A stretch of DNA of 64,000 nt from Hydrogenobacter sp. T-2. Lineage in GTDB: Bacteria > Aquificota > Aquificia > Aquificales > Aquificaceae. Below, piece after piece: positions 50,029 through 58,230 of this stretch. Each line of letters opens with the position of its first letter. The stretch's first letter is position 1. The stretch lies in the NCBI RefSeq assembly GCF_033971325.1, contig NZ_CP117180.1, positions 626,041 through 690,040 on the forward strand, given 5' to 3'. The notes beneath the pieces were generated by a model, which worked only from the letters and a program-made list of their open reading frames with translations, was not told the DNA's origin and made no database searches. The translations under genes and the position numbers were made by a program.

Positions 50029-53000
50029 ATGTATGGTTTTGCAGGAAGGCTTGCTAACTACTTTATAGACTCAAAGCTAACTCCTGTCCTAATATTGGTT
50101 TCTCTCGCCTTAGGTCTATTTGCGGTTATTACCACTCCAAAGGAGGAAGAGCCACAGATAGTGGTTCCTATGATAGATATAATGATAGCCTATCCTGGTG
50201 CTACTCCTGAAGAGGTGGAGAGGAGGGTTGTGGCACCTCTTGAGAAAAAGCTTTGGGAACTGAAGGATATTGAATACATATACTCCGCCAGTATGGAAGG
50301 AATGGCGGTGGTAACCGCACGTTTTTATGTGGGCACAAACCCAGTAAAGGCTCTTGTGGACCTAAACACCAAGATGATGTCTGCGATGGACTTGGCACCC
50401 CCTGGAGTTATCCTACCACCTCTTATAAAGCCCAAGTCCATAGATGATGTGCCTATACTAACCCTTACCCTTTGGGGTAAGAACTACGACTATTATGACC
50501 TGAGGCGAATAGCTGAAGCTCTTGAGAACGAGATAAAAAAGGTTCAAAACGTGGCGGATGTTTTCTTGGTGGGAGGCAGACCAAGACAAGTTCGCATAAT
50601 TCTTGACCCACAAAGAATGGCAGCTTACGGTATTTCTCCCCTCTATGTAGCTCAGGTTATACAATCCGCCAACGCACAAGGTCTAAGCGGTAAGGTAGTC
50701 CAGGGTGGGAAAGAGTATGTGGTAAGAACTGGAGAGTTTTTAAGGTCTAAGGAAGATGTGGAAAACATAGTGGTTGGTGTTTTCAATTCAAGACCAGTTT
50801 ATATGAAGGATATAGCCACAGTAGTGGATGGTCCCTCTGAAATAAAAGACTACGTGCTTATGGGCTTTGGTCCTCAGCATAGGGAAAAGGGTATTGAGGG
50901 GGTAAAGCCTGGGGAGCTTTATCCTGCTGTCACCATAGCGGTCTCTAAGAGGATAGGAACCAATGCGGTAGAGGTAGCCAAGGAGGTGCTTGACCTTGTA
51001 GAACACTTAAAGGGTAAGATAATACCTAAGGACTTAAACATAACCATAACGAGAAACTACGGAGAGACCGCAAAAGAAAAGGCGGACACTCTTATAAAGA
51101 AGCTCATAATAGCCACCTTCTCTGTGATACTTCTCATTGCAGTCGCCCTTGGCTTTAAGGAAGCCATAGTGGTAGGCATCGCAGTGCCTGTAACCCTTGC
51201 CATAGCCCTATTTCTCAGTCAAGTCTTTGGCTTTACCCTAAACAGGGTTACCCTCTTTGCCCTTATCTTTGCCATAGGTATACTTGTGGACGATGCCATA
51301 GTGGTAGTGGAGAACGTGCACCGCTGGTTTGAGCTAAAGTTAGCAAAAACACCAAGAGAAGCAATAGTAAGAGCAACAGACGAGGTAGGAAACCCCACCA
51401 TATTAGCAACCTTTACCGTTATCGCAGCCCTTATGCCCATGGCTTTCGTGACAGGTCTTATGGGTCCCTACATGAGACCAATACCCATAAATGCTTCTGT
51501 TGCCATGTTCTTCTCCCTGCTGGTTGCCTTTATCATAACTCCATGGGCGAGCTACATACTTTTAAGAGATAAATTTGACAAGGAACACGAAAAACACGAA
51601 ATTAACATAAAGGAGACAAGCTTCTGGAAGATATACTCTCGTCTAATGGTGCCTCTACTTACAAGTAAGCCTAAAAGATATGCCTTTTATGCCTTTACCT
51701 TTGCCCTTATGGGTCTTTCGGTGGGTCTTTTGGTCACAAAAGCGGTAGTGGTTAAGATGCTACCTTATGACAACAAGAGCGAGCTTCAGATAGTCATAGA
51801 CATGCCTGAGGGCACACCCCTCGAGAAAACCCTTGAAGCAACAAGAGTCATAGGAGACTACATTTCAAGACAATCCATAGTGACCGACTATCAGGTATAT
51901 GTGGGAACATCCTCACCCTTTAACTTCAATGGTCTTGTAAGACACTACTATTTGCGTCAAGGTTCAAACCTTGCGGATATTCAAGTAAATCTCATAAACA
52001 AGGACAAACGCGAGGAACAGTCCCACGACTTTGCCAAGCGGATAAGACCTGCGGTTCATGAAATAGCACAAAAATACGGTGCCAAGTATGTGGCGGTTGT
52101 GGAAGTCCCACCAGGACCACCCGTGCTATCTCCCATCGTAGCAGAAGTCTACGGTACAGACCTCAAGGTCCAACAAGAGTTTGCCAGAGAAGTGCTTAAG
52201 GTATTCAAGGAGAGCAAAAGCGTAACAGATGAAGGCATATACCTTGAAGACCCTGCCCCTATGCTTAGACTTGTGGTAAAAGAAGACAAGGCAAAGTTGG
52301 CAGGTCTCTCAAAGCAGGAGATAGTTTACACGCTACATGCCCTCCTCGGAGGACACCAAGCAGGCATAATGCAGAACACGGATACAGAGCATACGCCAAT
52401 AATTGTCAGGTTTGACGAAAAGTATAGAACCATAGATACGCTAAAGATGCTACAAATCCCCACAAGAGATGGCAAAAGGGTGCCCCTTTCAGAGCTTGTG
52501 GAAATAAAGGAAGACACCATTCCCACCACCATATACCGTAAAAACCTTAGGCGCGTGGTCTATGTGATAGGTGATGTGGCGGGAAGAGAAGAAGCACCCT
52601 TCTATGGCATACTTGACGTGAGGTCTAAGATAAAGAACCTGCCCAACCCCTACGGAGAGGTGAAGGAGCTTTGGATGTCTCTGCCTCTTATAGAGGATGG
52701 TGTATATGTTAAGTGGGACGGAGAGATGCACATAACCCTTGAGGTCTTCAGAGACCTTGGCTTAGCCTTTGGCGTTGCCCTTTTTGTCATGTATGTTCTC
52801 ATACTGGCTTGGTTCAAAGACTTTAAGATACCAGGTATAATCATGGCACCCATACCCCTCACATTGGTGGGTATAATCCCAGGGCATCTTATAATGAATG
52901 CCTTCTTTACTGCTACCTCCATGATAGGTTTTATAGCTTTGGCTGGTATAATAGTGAGAAACTCTATCCTCTTGGTGGACTTTGCAGAAGAGAGGATAAA

Positions 53001-53271
53001 GGACGGAGTGCCACCTCACCTTGCGGTGGTAGAAGCAGGAGTAATAAGGACAAGACCTATTCTTCTTACCGCTATAGCGGTTATAGTGGGTGCCTTTGTT
53101 ATAATCTTTGACCCCATATTCAACGGTCTTGCCATATCTCTAATATTTGGAACTATAGGCTCTACAACCCTCACCCTCGTGCTCATACCTGTGATGTATT
53201 ACGCAAGCAAGGTAAAGAGGATGGATACACTGCCCACTGCGGAAGAGGTGCAAAGGGATATCCTCAAGTAA
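50029..53271 (+). CDS. RND efflux pump inner-membrane transporter (AcrB/HAE-1-like)
   Basis: 1080 residues with 12 helices in two homologous halves and two large periplasmic loops (about 35-340 and 570-880). Helix 4 carries the proton-relay pair in GILVDDAIVVVENVHRWF. Motifs such as ITPWASYILLRD and IALAGIIVRNSILLVDFAEERIKDG match the family. The substrate could be hydrophobic compounds or a metabolite; it is not a heavy-metal (CusA) type because helix 4 has DD and not the CusA DxxxE pattern. Last gene of the operon. Confidence 0.93.
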   Translation: MYGFAGRLANYFIDSKLTPVLILVSLALGLFAVITTPKEEEPQIVVPMIDIMIAYPGATPEEVERRVVAPLEKKLWELKDIEYIYSASMEGMAVVTARFYVGTNPVKALVDLNTKMMSAMDLAPPGVILPPLIKPKSIDDVPILTLTLWGKNYDYYDLRRIAEALENEIKKVQNVADVFLVGGRPRQVRIILDPQRMAAYGISPLYVAQVIQSANAQGLSGKVVQGGKEYVVRTGEFLRSKEDVENIVVGVFNSRPVYMKDIATVVDGPSEIKDYVLMGFGPQHREKGIEGVKPGELYPAVTIAVSKRIGTNAVEVAKEVLDLVEHLKGKIIPKDLNITITRNYGETAKEKADTLIKKLIIATFSVILLIAVALGFKEAIVVGIAVPVTLAIALFLSQVFGFTLNRVTLFALIFAIGILVDDAIVVVENVHRWFELKLAKTPREAIVRATDEVGNPTILATFTVIAALMPMAFVTGLMGPYMRPIPINASVAMFFSLLVAFIITPWASYILLRDKFDKEHEKHEINIKETSFWKIYSRLMVPLLTSKPKRYAFYAFTFALMGLSVGLLVTKAVVVKMLPYDNKSELQIVIDMPEGTPLEKTLEATRVIGDYISRQSIVTDYQVYVGTSSPFNFNGLVRHYYLRQGSNLADIQVNLINKDKREEQSHDFAKRIRPAVHEIAQKYGAKYVAVVEVPPGPPVLSPIVAEVYGTDLKVQQEFAREVLKVFKESKSVTDEGIYLEDPAPMLRLVVKEDKAKLAGLSKQEIVYTLHALLGGHQAGIMQNTDTEHTPIIVRFDEKYRTIDTLKMLQIPTRDGKRVPLSELVEIKEDTIPTTIYRKNLRRVVYVIGDVAGREEAPFYGILDVRSKIKNLPNPYGEVKELWMSLPLIEDGVYVKWDGEMHITLEVFRDLGLAFGVALFVMYVLILAWFKDFKIPGIIMAPIPLTLVGIIPGHLIMNAFFTATSMIGFIALAGIIVRNSILLVDFAEERIKDGVPPHLAVVEAGVIRTRPILLTAIAVIVGAFVIIFDPIFNGLAISLIFGTIGSTTLTLVLIPVMYYASKVKRMDTLPTAEEVQRDILK

Positions 53272-53355
53272 AGGGTAGTGTCCCTTTGCCAATATTCTCT
53301 ACAGAAGGGAGGAACTCTGGGCTTTTATGGACTACTAAGTAGATTTAAAAGAGAA

Positions 53356-53399
53356 AACCCTTCATAAGGTCTCCTGCATCCTTATGTGGAGGAAGGGTT
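53356..53399 (-). terminator. Rho-independent terminator of the minus-strand HhH gene
   Basis: A long hairpin, outer stem AACCCTTC (53356-53363) with GAAGGGTT (53392-53399) and inner stem CATAAGG (53363-53369) with CCTTATG (53380-53386). On the minus strand it follows the gene end at 53415 and leads into TTTTCTCTTTT, as expected for a terminator. A short plus-strand hairpin AAAGGG/CCCTTT (53270-53287) lies right at the RND stop codon. Confidence 0.62.
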
Positions 53400-53414
53400 A
53401 AGAGAAAAGTTTGG

Positions 53415-54194
53415 TTATAGATGAGAGTAAAGGACTACCTCCATAAGGATATCAAAGGCATGGAAGTGGGCATACCACATACCTGATGCTATTTTAGCTA
53501 CCGTAAGCGTATTGTTTTTGTTGTTTTTATTCAGGTATTGGAAAAGGTATATATAGAAGAATTTTTCTGTATCTGTAGGAAAGTAGCCTTCCAAAACTTT
53601 CTTCACATGAGTATCCTGAGGGAATATGTATTTTATGCACTCTGGGTTTTCTATTTTTAATTCCAACCCCGCAACCAGTATAACATCCCTAAGAATAAAG
53701 GACGCTATTTTCTCACCTACTTGCTTAATCTTACGAAGCTCCATATATGCCTTTTCAATGCTTTCCTCAATCAGCCCTTTTATGTGGTTATAGATATTAT
53801 AGTTTCCAGGAAACTTTCTCATGTATTCTATTAGAGATATAATGTGTTCTTCGTCAGGTTTGGGTATTTTTAGACTTTCTATGTGGTTTTTAAGCTCTTC
53901 TATGGGCTTTGCCTTGTCTTCTAAATCTGACAAGACCCTGCTAACCTTTGAAAAAATTTCATCGGAGAGTTCTTGACGTCTTCCTCTATAGAAGGAATGC
54001 TTTAGGAAAAACTCTAAAGCAAGGTATGGGTTTTCCCTTAGGTTTTCGTCAGTATAATCCCTATTGTGTAGATAAACTTTCCTGTATCTCTCTCCGTATT
54101 CTTCAAAAAAGGGCAAAAGTTTCTCATTATAAGCCAGTAGCGTTTCTTGAGCCATTAGCCTTAAGTTTCCTTTGTGTAATATCAAAGTTTCCAT
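53415..54194 (-). CDS. Helix-hairpin-helix DNA glycosylase-like protein
   Basis: 259 residues. The C-terminal half contains LRKIKQVGEKIASFILRDVILVAGL, a helix-hairpin-helix with the Gly-x-Lys of HhH-GPD enzymes, and YIFPQDTHVKKVLEGYF, which matches the catalytic-Asp strand (PVDTHVxRV) of endonuclease III / OGG-type glycosylases. The N-terminal 110 residues are charged helices unlike standard members. No FeS Cys cluster. I chose ATG 54194 over a TTG-initiated extension (54239); TATATT precedes it. A base-excision role is likely; substrate unknown. An archaeal-type 8-oxoguanine glycosylase is possible. Confidence 0.6.
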   Translation of the reverse strand: METLILHKGNLRLMAQETLLAYNEKLLPFFEEYGERYRKVYLHNRDYTDENLRENPYLALEFFLKHSFYRGRRQELSDEIFSKVSRVLSDLEDKAKPIEELKNHIESLKIPKPDEEHIISLIEYMRKFPGNYNIYNHIKGLIEESIEKAYMELRKIKQVGEKIASFILRDVILVAGLELKIENPECIKYIFPQDTHVKKVLEGYFPTDTEKFFYIYLFQYLNKNNKNNTLTVAKIASGMWYAHFHAFDILMEVVLYSHL

Positions 54195-54226
54195 ATATCT
54201 ACAATATAACACAGTTTTTTCATGGG

Positions 54227-54517
54227 TCAATCTTGACAAGGGTCTTTGTTAAATTTGAGCATGTATTCCTTTCTTCTTTTTCTGCTTGGATATGCGGTGA
54301 TAAGTTTTATACAATCCTTTTCAATCCTATATGGCACTTCCCACACATAGGAATTGAGGCATAGTATTATAAGCCATTGTCCACTATATTGCTCATTTTC
54401 ATTTGGTATAACATAAAGCACCTTACCCTCAGCTATTGCACGAACTATGGAAGGAAAGTCTATACCTCTTTCCGATAAGAGCTTTAAATTTTTATCCTCA
54501 TCCCATCAAAACTTCAT
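54227..54517 (-). pseudogene. BrnT-like (DUF4258-type) toxin with an in-frame TGA at codon 4
   Basis: From ATG 54517 the frame reads MKF, TGA, then WDEDKNLKLLSERGIDFPSIVRAIAEGKVLYVIPN...YVWEVPYRIEKDCIKLITAYPSRKRRKEY, the pattern of small BrnT-like toxins, which usually begin MKFEWDE. The stop at codon 4 should prevent synthesis unless re-initiation occurs further down (an ATG at 54421 would give only the last 64 residues). The ATG overlaps the TGA of the GcvH-like gene, so it was once coupled to it. No antitoxin gene follows. Confidence 0.65.
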
Positions 54518-54963
54518 TCCCCCTTACACTCTACACCCTCTCTATCTATGTATTCTTGCATTTTTCTAACCGCTTCCTCTCCAGTAACCAAGTCCTTTAG
54601 GTCTCTTTCAAGGTTTGTAGGTTTTAGCCTTGCTATCCAACCCTTGGTGTATGGATAGTCGTTTATGAGGTCTGGGGTGTCAAAAAGTTCTTCGTTTCTT
54701 TCTACCACCTCTCCCTCTATGACTGCTGGGACTGGTCCTGTCCACTTTCCGCTTTCAAGGCTCGCTATAGGCTTTCCCTTTGGCACATGTTTGCCTACCG
54801 CCTTTATCCTTACATTTACCATTCTACCTGCCCTTGTTTGACCTATGTCTGTAGCTCCAACTACCACTGTGCCATCTGGCTCAAGCCTATACCATACTTG
54901 ATTTTCTATGTCGTAGTAAAGCTCTGGTGGAATTTTACAGCCTTTGTATTTTACCTCGCTCAT
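54514..54963 (-). CDS. GcvH-like lipoate-binding protein
   Basis: 149 residues; I start at ATG 54963 (MSEVKYKGCKIPPELYYD), since a longer frame to 55047 would add a non-family hydrophobic piece lying within the aldolase gene. The lipoyl domain has GTVVVGATDIGQTRAGRMVNVRIKAVGKHVPKGKPIASLESGKWTGPVPAVIEGEVVERNEEL, with the lipoyl Lys in ESGKW. The ES-x-K-W form and spacing differ from housekeeping GcvH (ESVKAAS) and look closer to the lipoate-binding proteins of the sulfur-oxidising Hdr-like pathway. No hdr genes are adjacent. Confidence 0.8.
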   Translation of the reverse strand: MSEVKYKGCKIPPELYYDIENQVWYRLEPDGTVVVGATDIGQTRAGRMVNVRIKAVGKHVPKGKPIASLESGKWTGPVPAVIEGEVVERNEELFDTPDLINDYPYTKGWIARLKPTNLERDLKDLVTGEEAVRKMQEYIDREGVECKGE

Positions 54964-55501
54964 AGAGGAGTATTTTACAAGAACGCTCAAGGACAGAAAT
55001 ATGAGCATAAGCATAAAAGGGGTCAAGGTCTGCGGAAAATACTCCATGAGACCTCACCACCACGAGCCTTGAAGACCTCAGAACAGAAGCTACCGCCCTT
55101 GCAAGCTCCAAACTTCCAGAGGGATAGGCTGGGATTATTTGAACCCTTCCAAGAAGGCCTTTGCCCTCGGAGTCTATTGGTTCTATGTAGTCCCTTTCAA
55201 AGGACAAAAGGGTTGCTCCAACGGGGTGTGCGTGCACTACCGAAAGGTAGTCTGTCTGCAAGTATATCTCTCTGTGGACCACGAGCTCTGAGGAAGCTCT
55301 ATCCGAAAGAGGATGTTCTTCCTGTAAGGGAAGGGATATAAAATCCCAATCTTGAAGGTTTCCAAGATGACTTCCTCTACGCGTTATGACTATCTTGTCC
55401 TTTAACCTTGCTGATAGGTTGCCTGCCCTTGCATCTACAAGACCTTCTGTATAGAGGAGCTTTCCTACCTGCTTTAGTTTTCTTACTGCTATCTCTTCCA
55501 T
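54935..55501 (-). CDS. Class II aldolase/adducin family protein
   Basis: 188 residues: GLVDARAGNLSARLKDKIVITRRGSHLGNL, the zinc His pair in SVVHAHPVGATLL (about 96-98), ISLP and a third His in VVRSHGVFSADLDPFYAYAHI (about 160). The active-site Glu of fuculose aldolases is at SELVVHREIY. Candidates are sugar-phosphate aldolase or a methylthioribulose-phosphate dehydratase-like enzyme. It overlaps the GcvH-like gene by 29 bases and the symporter gene by 13. Confidence 0.84.
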   Translation of the reverse strand: MEEIAVRKLKQVGKLLYTEGLVDARAGNLSARLKDKIVITRRGSHLGNLQDWDFISLPLQEEHPLSDRASSELVVHREIYLQTDYLSVVHAHPVGATLLSFERDYIEPIDSEGKGLLGRVQIIPAYPSGSLELARAVASVLRSSRLVVVRSHGVFSADLDPFYAYAHISVLERSCKILLYERGKIQRL

Positions 55502-56856
55502 ATGAGAGTAAAAAGTATATAGGAGCTTATACTAAAGCCAAGACCTACAAGAAGAGCAAAGTCGTTGTGGAAAACATACTCAAGCAGAGCCCAGCTGAAA
55601 AATCCAGAAAGCATGGAGGCTATGGCGGACACTGGGTTTGAACCCTTAAAGTAAAGCCCTGCGGTAAGAGGAACAAAGAGGGATACAAGGCTCAAGGCTG
55701 AGGAGCTTGCCACAAGATGATATATGGACTCCCCAGAGAGAGCAAACATAAGGGACGCAAGGGAAACTAAGACTACACAAGCCCTCGTAAGCCACAGAAA
55801 GCCTTTGTCTGAGAGATTTCTTATATACGGCTTTATAAGGTTTTCACTAAGCACCGACGCAGGAGCAAGCACTGCAGCGCTTGCGGTGCTCATAATGGCA
55901 GAAAGCAGTGCACCAAAAAAGAGCACCTTTGTGGGGAGGCTCGCATGCTCCATTATCATAGTGGGAAGCATAAGCTGTGGGTCTATATCCAAAAGCTCGG
56001 GATACCTTGTCCTTGCAAAAACCGCAAGGATGAGAGGTATAAGGGCTACAGTAAGATACATAAAACCTGCGGATATACTTGAAAGCACCGCAACCCTTTC
56101 GCTCCTTGATGCCATAACCCTTTGGAACACATCCTGCTGAGGGATAGAGCCAAGTCCTATGGTAATCCATGCGGATATGTAAAGGAGTATTTCTTTGATG
56201 CTTGGCTCTGGGAAAAACCTGTAGTAATCTAATGGTTGGGAAGCAAGGACTGGAGCTATCTGAGAAAAGCCAGAGGAAACCTCATAAAGCACTGCGATTA
56301 AACCCACTATTATCATTATAGTTTGCAAGAAGTCTGTAAGGGACACCGCCCACATACCACCCAAAAAGGTATAAAAAAGCACCACACCAAAACCCAAGAG
56401 TATACCCCACAGGAGAGGAACTCCCAACACGAGCTGAAGGATAACTCCTATGGCTACCATCTGTGCACCCACCCACCCAAAATAGGAAAACACTATCATA
56501 AAACTTGCCACCACCTCCGCCTTTCTGCCATACACCACTCTGTAGAAATCTCCCATAGTAAGGAGGTTCATCCTGTATAGAGGCTTGGCAAAGAAAAGAC
56601 CTATGAGGATAAGACACAGTGCTGCTCCAAAGGGGTCTTCTATAACGCCCAAAAGCCCCTCCTTTGCCATCACGGAAGAAGCACCAAGCACCGTCTCTGA
56701 GCCAAACCATGTGGCAAAGGATACAAAGGTAGCCATGTAGAGGGGAAGGCTTCTGCCAGCCAGTATGTAGTCCTTTGAATTTTTAACGAGCCTTAATGCC
56801 AAAACTCCTATAAGGAGAGTGCCTAATATATACAGAAGGATAAACCCCAAAAGCAT
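55489..56856 (-). CDS. Sodium:solute symporter family protein
   Basis: 455 residues, about 13 helices. SKDYILAGRSLPLYMATFVSFATWFGSETVLGASSVMAKEGLLGV is the SSS N-terminal signature with the substrate/Na region; GSIPQQDVFQRVMASRS and FFGALLSAIMSTASAAVLAPASVLSENLI are further SSS motifs. The substrate is not clear (PutP/SglT family; an organic acid or pantothenate-type solute). First gene of the aldolase / GcvH-like run on the minus strand. Confidence 0.88.
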   Translation of the reverse strand: MLLGFILLYILGTLLIGVLALRLVKNSKDYILAGRSLPLYMATFVSFATWFGSETVLGASSVMAKEGLLGVIEDPFGAALCLILIGLFFAKPLYRMNLLTMGDFYRVVYGRKAEVVASFMIVFSYFGWVGAQMVAIGVILQLVLGVPLLWGILLGFGVVLFYTFLGGMWAVSLTDFLQTIMIIVGLIAVLYEVSSGFSQIAPVLASQPLDYYRFFPEPSIKEILLYISAWITIGLGSIPQQDVFQRVMASRSERVAVLSSISAGFMYLTVALIPLILAVFARTRYPELLDIDPQLMLPTMIMEHASLPTKVLFFGALLSAIMSTASAAVLAPASVLSENLIKPYIRNLSDKGFLWLTRACVVLVSLASLMFALSGESIYHLVASSSALSLVSLFVPLTAGLYFKGSNPVSAIASMLSGFFSWALLEYVFHNDFALLVGLGFSISSYILFTLIWKR

Positions 56857-56866
56857 GCCATTTATT

Positions 56867-58207
56867 TTATGAAATTTCCTCTAAGGGTTTACCCTTTGTT
56901 TCCATTCCCCTAAAAGCCCATATAACAAAGGCAACAAAGCCCACAAGCCAGAAAAGGGCAAGCCCAAGCATGGCATATTTGAAACCAAACTGAGAGAGGC
57001 TTACGAGAAATAGAGGAGAAAAGGCACCAGAAAGCCTGCCTATTATAGACAAGATTCCTATGGCGTACGCCCTTATATAGGAGGGATATATCTCCGTTGC
57101 TATTACATAGGCAACAGAGGCAAAGGAAAAGGCTATAAGGGAGTATACAAAGAAGGTAAGCCTTATGTCAAAACCCAAGAGGAAAGAAAGGCTAAGAAGG
57201 GCTGACGCCAAGCTAATGAGAATGCCAAGGGGAATTCTTCCCACCTTATCCACAAGCAGAGCCACCACAAGCCCGCCTATAAGCCCACCAAGACTTCCCA
57301 ACGTGAGAAGTTGAGGTATTTCCTTACTGCTTAGAGAGTAAACCTCAGAAAGTATTACGGGAAGCAAGGTTATCATGCCATAGTAGGTGGTAAGGATAGT
57401 AAAACTCATGCTGGCACTAAAGAGAAAACGCCACTTGTATCTGCCTAAGATTATCTTTGACGCATCTAAGATATTTCCCTCAAAAACTGGCACTTGGCAT
57501 GTCTCTTGGCTTTTTCTACCACCTGCTTGTATTTCAATTCTGCTCACTATCCTCTCCGCTTCTTCTATCCTACCCTTTGAAAGAAGCCATCTTGGAGATT
57601 CTGGAACATAAAGCCTTACAAACACCACCAAAATAGCTAATGCTCCACCAAAAAAGTATGCGACACGCCACGCAAGCTCCTCATCTATTACCTTAAGTAG
57701 CCCTATAGCACTGAGAGATGCCATAAGGCTTCCAAGATTCCAAAGTGCGGTTATTGTGCCATCTACTTTTCCTCTGTGCCTTGATGGGACAAACTCGTCT
57801 ATGGCGGACTGTATGGCGGCGAACTCGCCACCAAGCCCAGCACCTGCAAGGATTCTAAAGAGCAGGGCAGTTTCAAAGCTGTTGGCAAAGCCAGTCAGAA
57901 AAGTGCCACCTGCGTAGAGCAAAAGGGTAATAAGAAAGAGCTTTTTTCTGCCGTATTTGTCCGCAAGGTAGCCAAAGATAAGCGAACCTATTATCGCACC
58001 CAATAGGAAACCGCTCACCATCATAGAGCTTTGCTGTGGTGTAAACTCAAGGCTTTTTGCCATGGGTTTTAGAACCGCACTCACTATCACCACCTCGAAG
58101 GCGTCGAGCACCCAAGTGATACCAAGAGCAAAGACAAAGCGTGTATGAAAGCCCGTCCAGGGCAGGCTATCGAGCCTACAGGTTATATCTGTGTTTATGA
58201 GCCTCAC
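56867..58207 (-). CDS. MFS transporter, sugar-porter/metabolite:H+ type
   Basis: 446 residues and 12 helices. GYLADKYGRKKLF is motif A; LYVPESPRWLLSKGRIEEAERIV carries the PESPRWL signature of the sugar-porter and aromatic-acid/metabolite symporter branches. GAGLGGEFAAIQSAIDEFVPSRHRGKVDG is typical of that group. An importer for a sugar or organic acid is likely. It lies 10 bases upstream of the symporter gene and divergent from the phosphorylases (23-base gap). Confidence 0.86.
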   Translation of the reverse strand: MRLINTDITCRLDSLPWTGFHTRFVFALGITWVLDAFEVVIVSAVLKPMAKSLEFTPQQSSMMVSGFLLGAIIGSLIFGYLADKYGRKKLFLITLLLYAGGTFLTGFANSFETALLFRILAGAGLGGEFAAIQSAIDEFVPSRHRGKVDGTITALWNLGSLMASLSAIGLLKVIDEELAWRVAYFFGGALAILVVFVRLYVPESPRWLLSKGRIEEAERIVSRIEIQAGGRKSQETCQVPVFEGNILDASKIILGRYKWRFLFSASMSFTILTTYYGMITLLPVILSEVYSLSSKEIPQLLTLGSLGGLIGGLVVALLVDKVGRIPLGILISLASALLSLSFLLGFDIRLTFFVYSLIAFSFASVAYVIATEIYPSYIRAYAIGILSIIGRLSGAFSPLFLVSLSQFGFKYAMLGLALFWLVGFVAFVIWAFRGMETKGKPLEEIS

Positions 58208-58230
58208 GATGCTATAAAATATAAACCATC

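Noticed and set aside
54506-54508. TGA at codon 4 of the BrnT-like gene read as selenocysteine, given that mnmH implies selenium metabolism
   Set aside because: Relatives have Glu at this position, no SECIS-like hairpin is evident right after the codon, and BrnT toxins are not selenoproteins.
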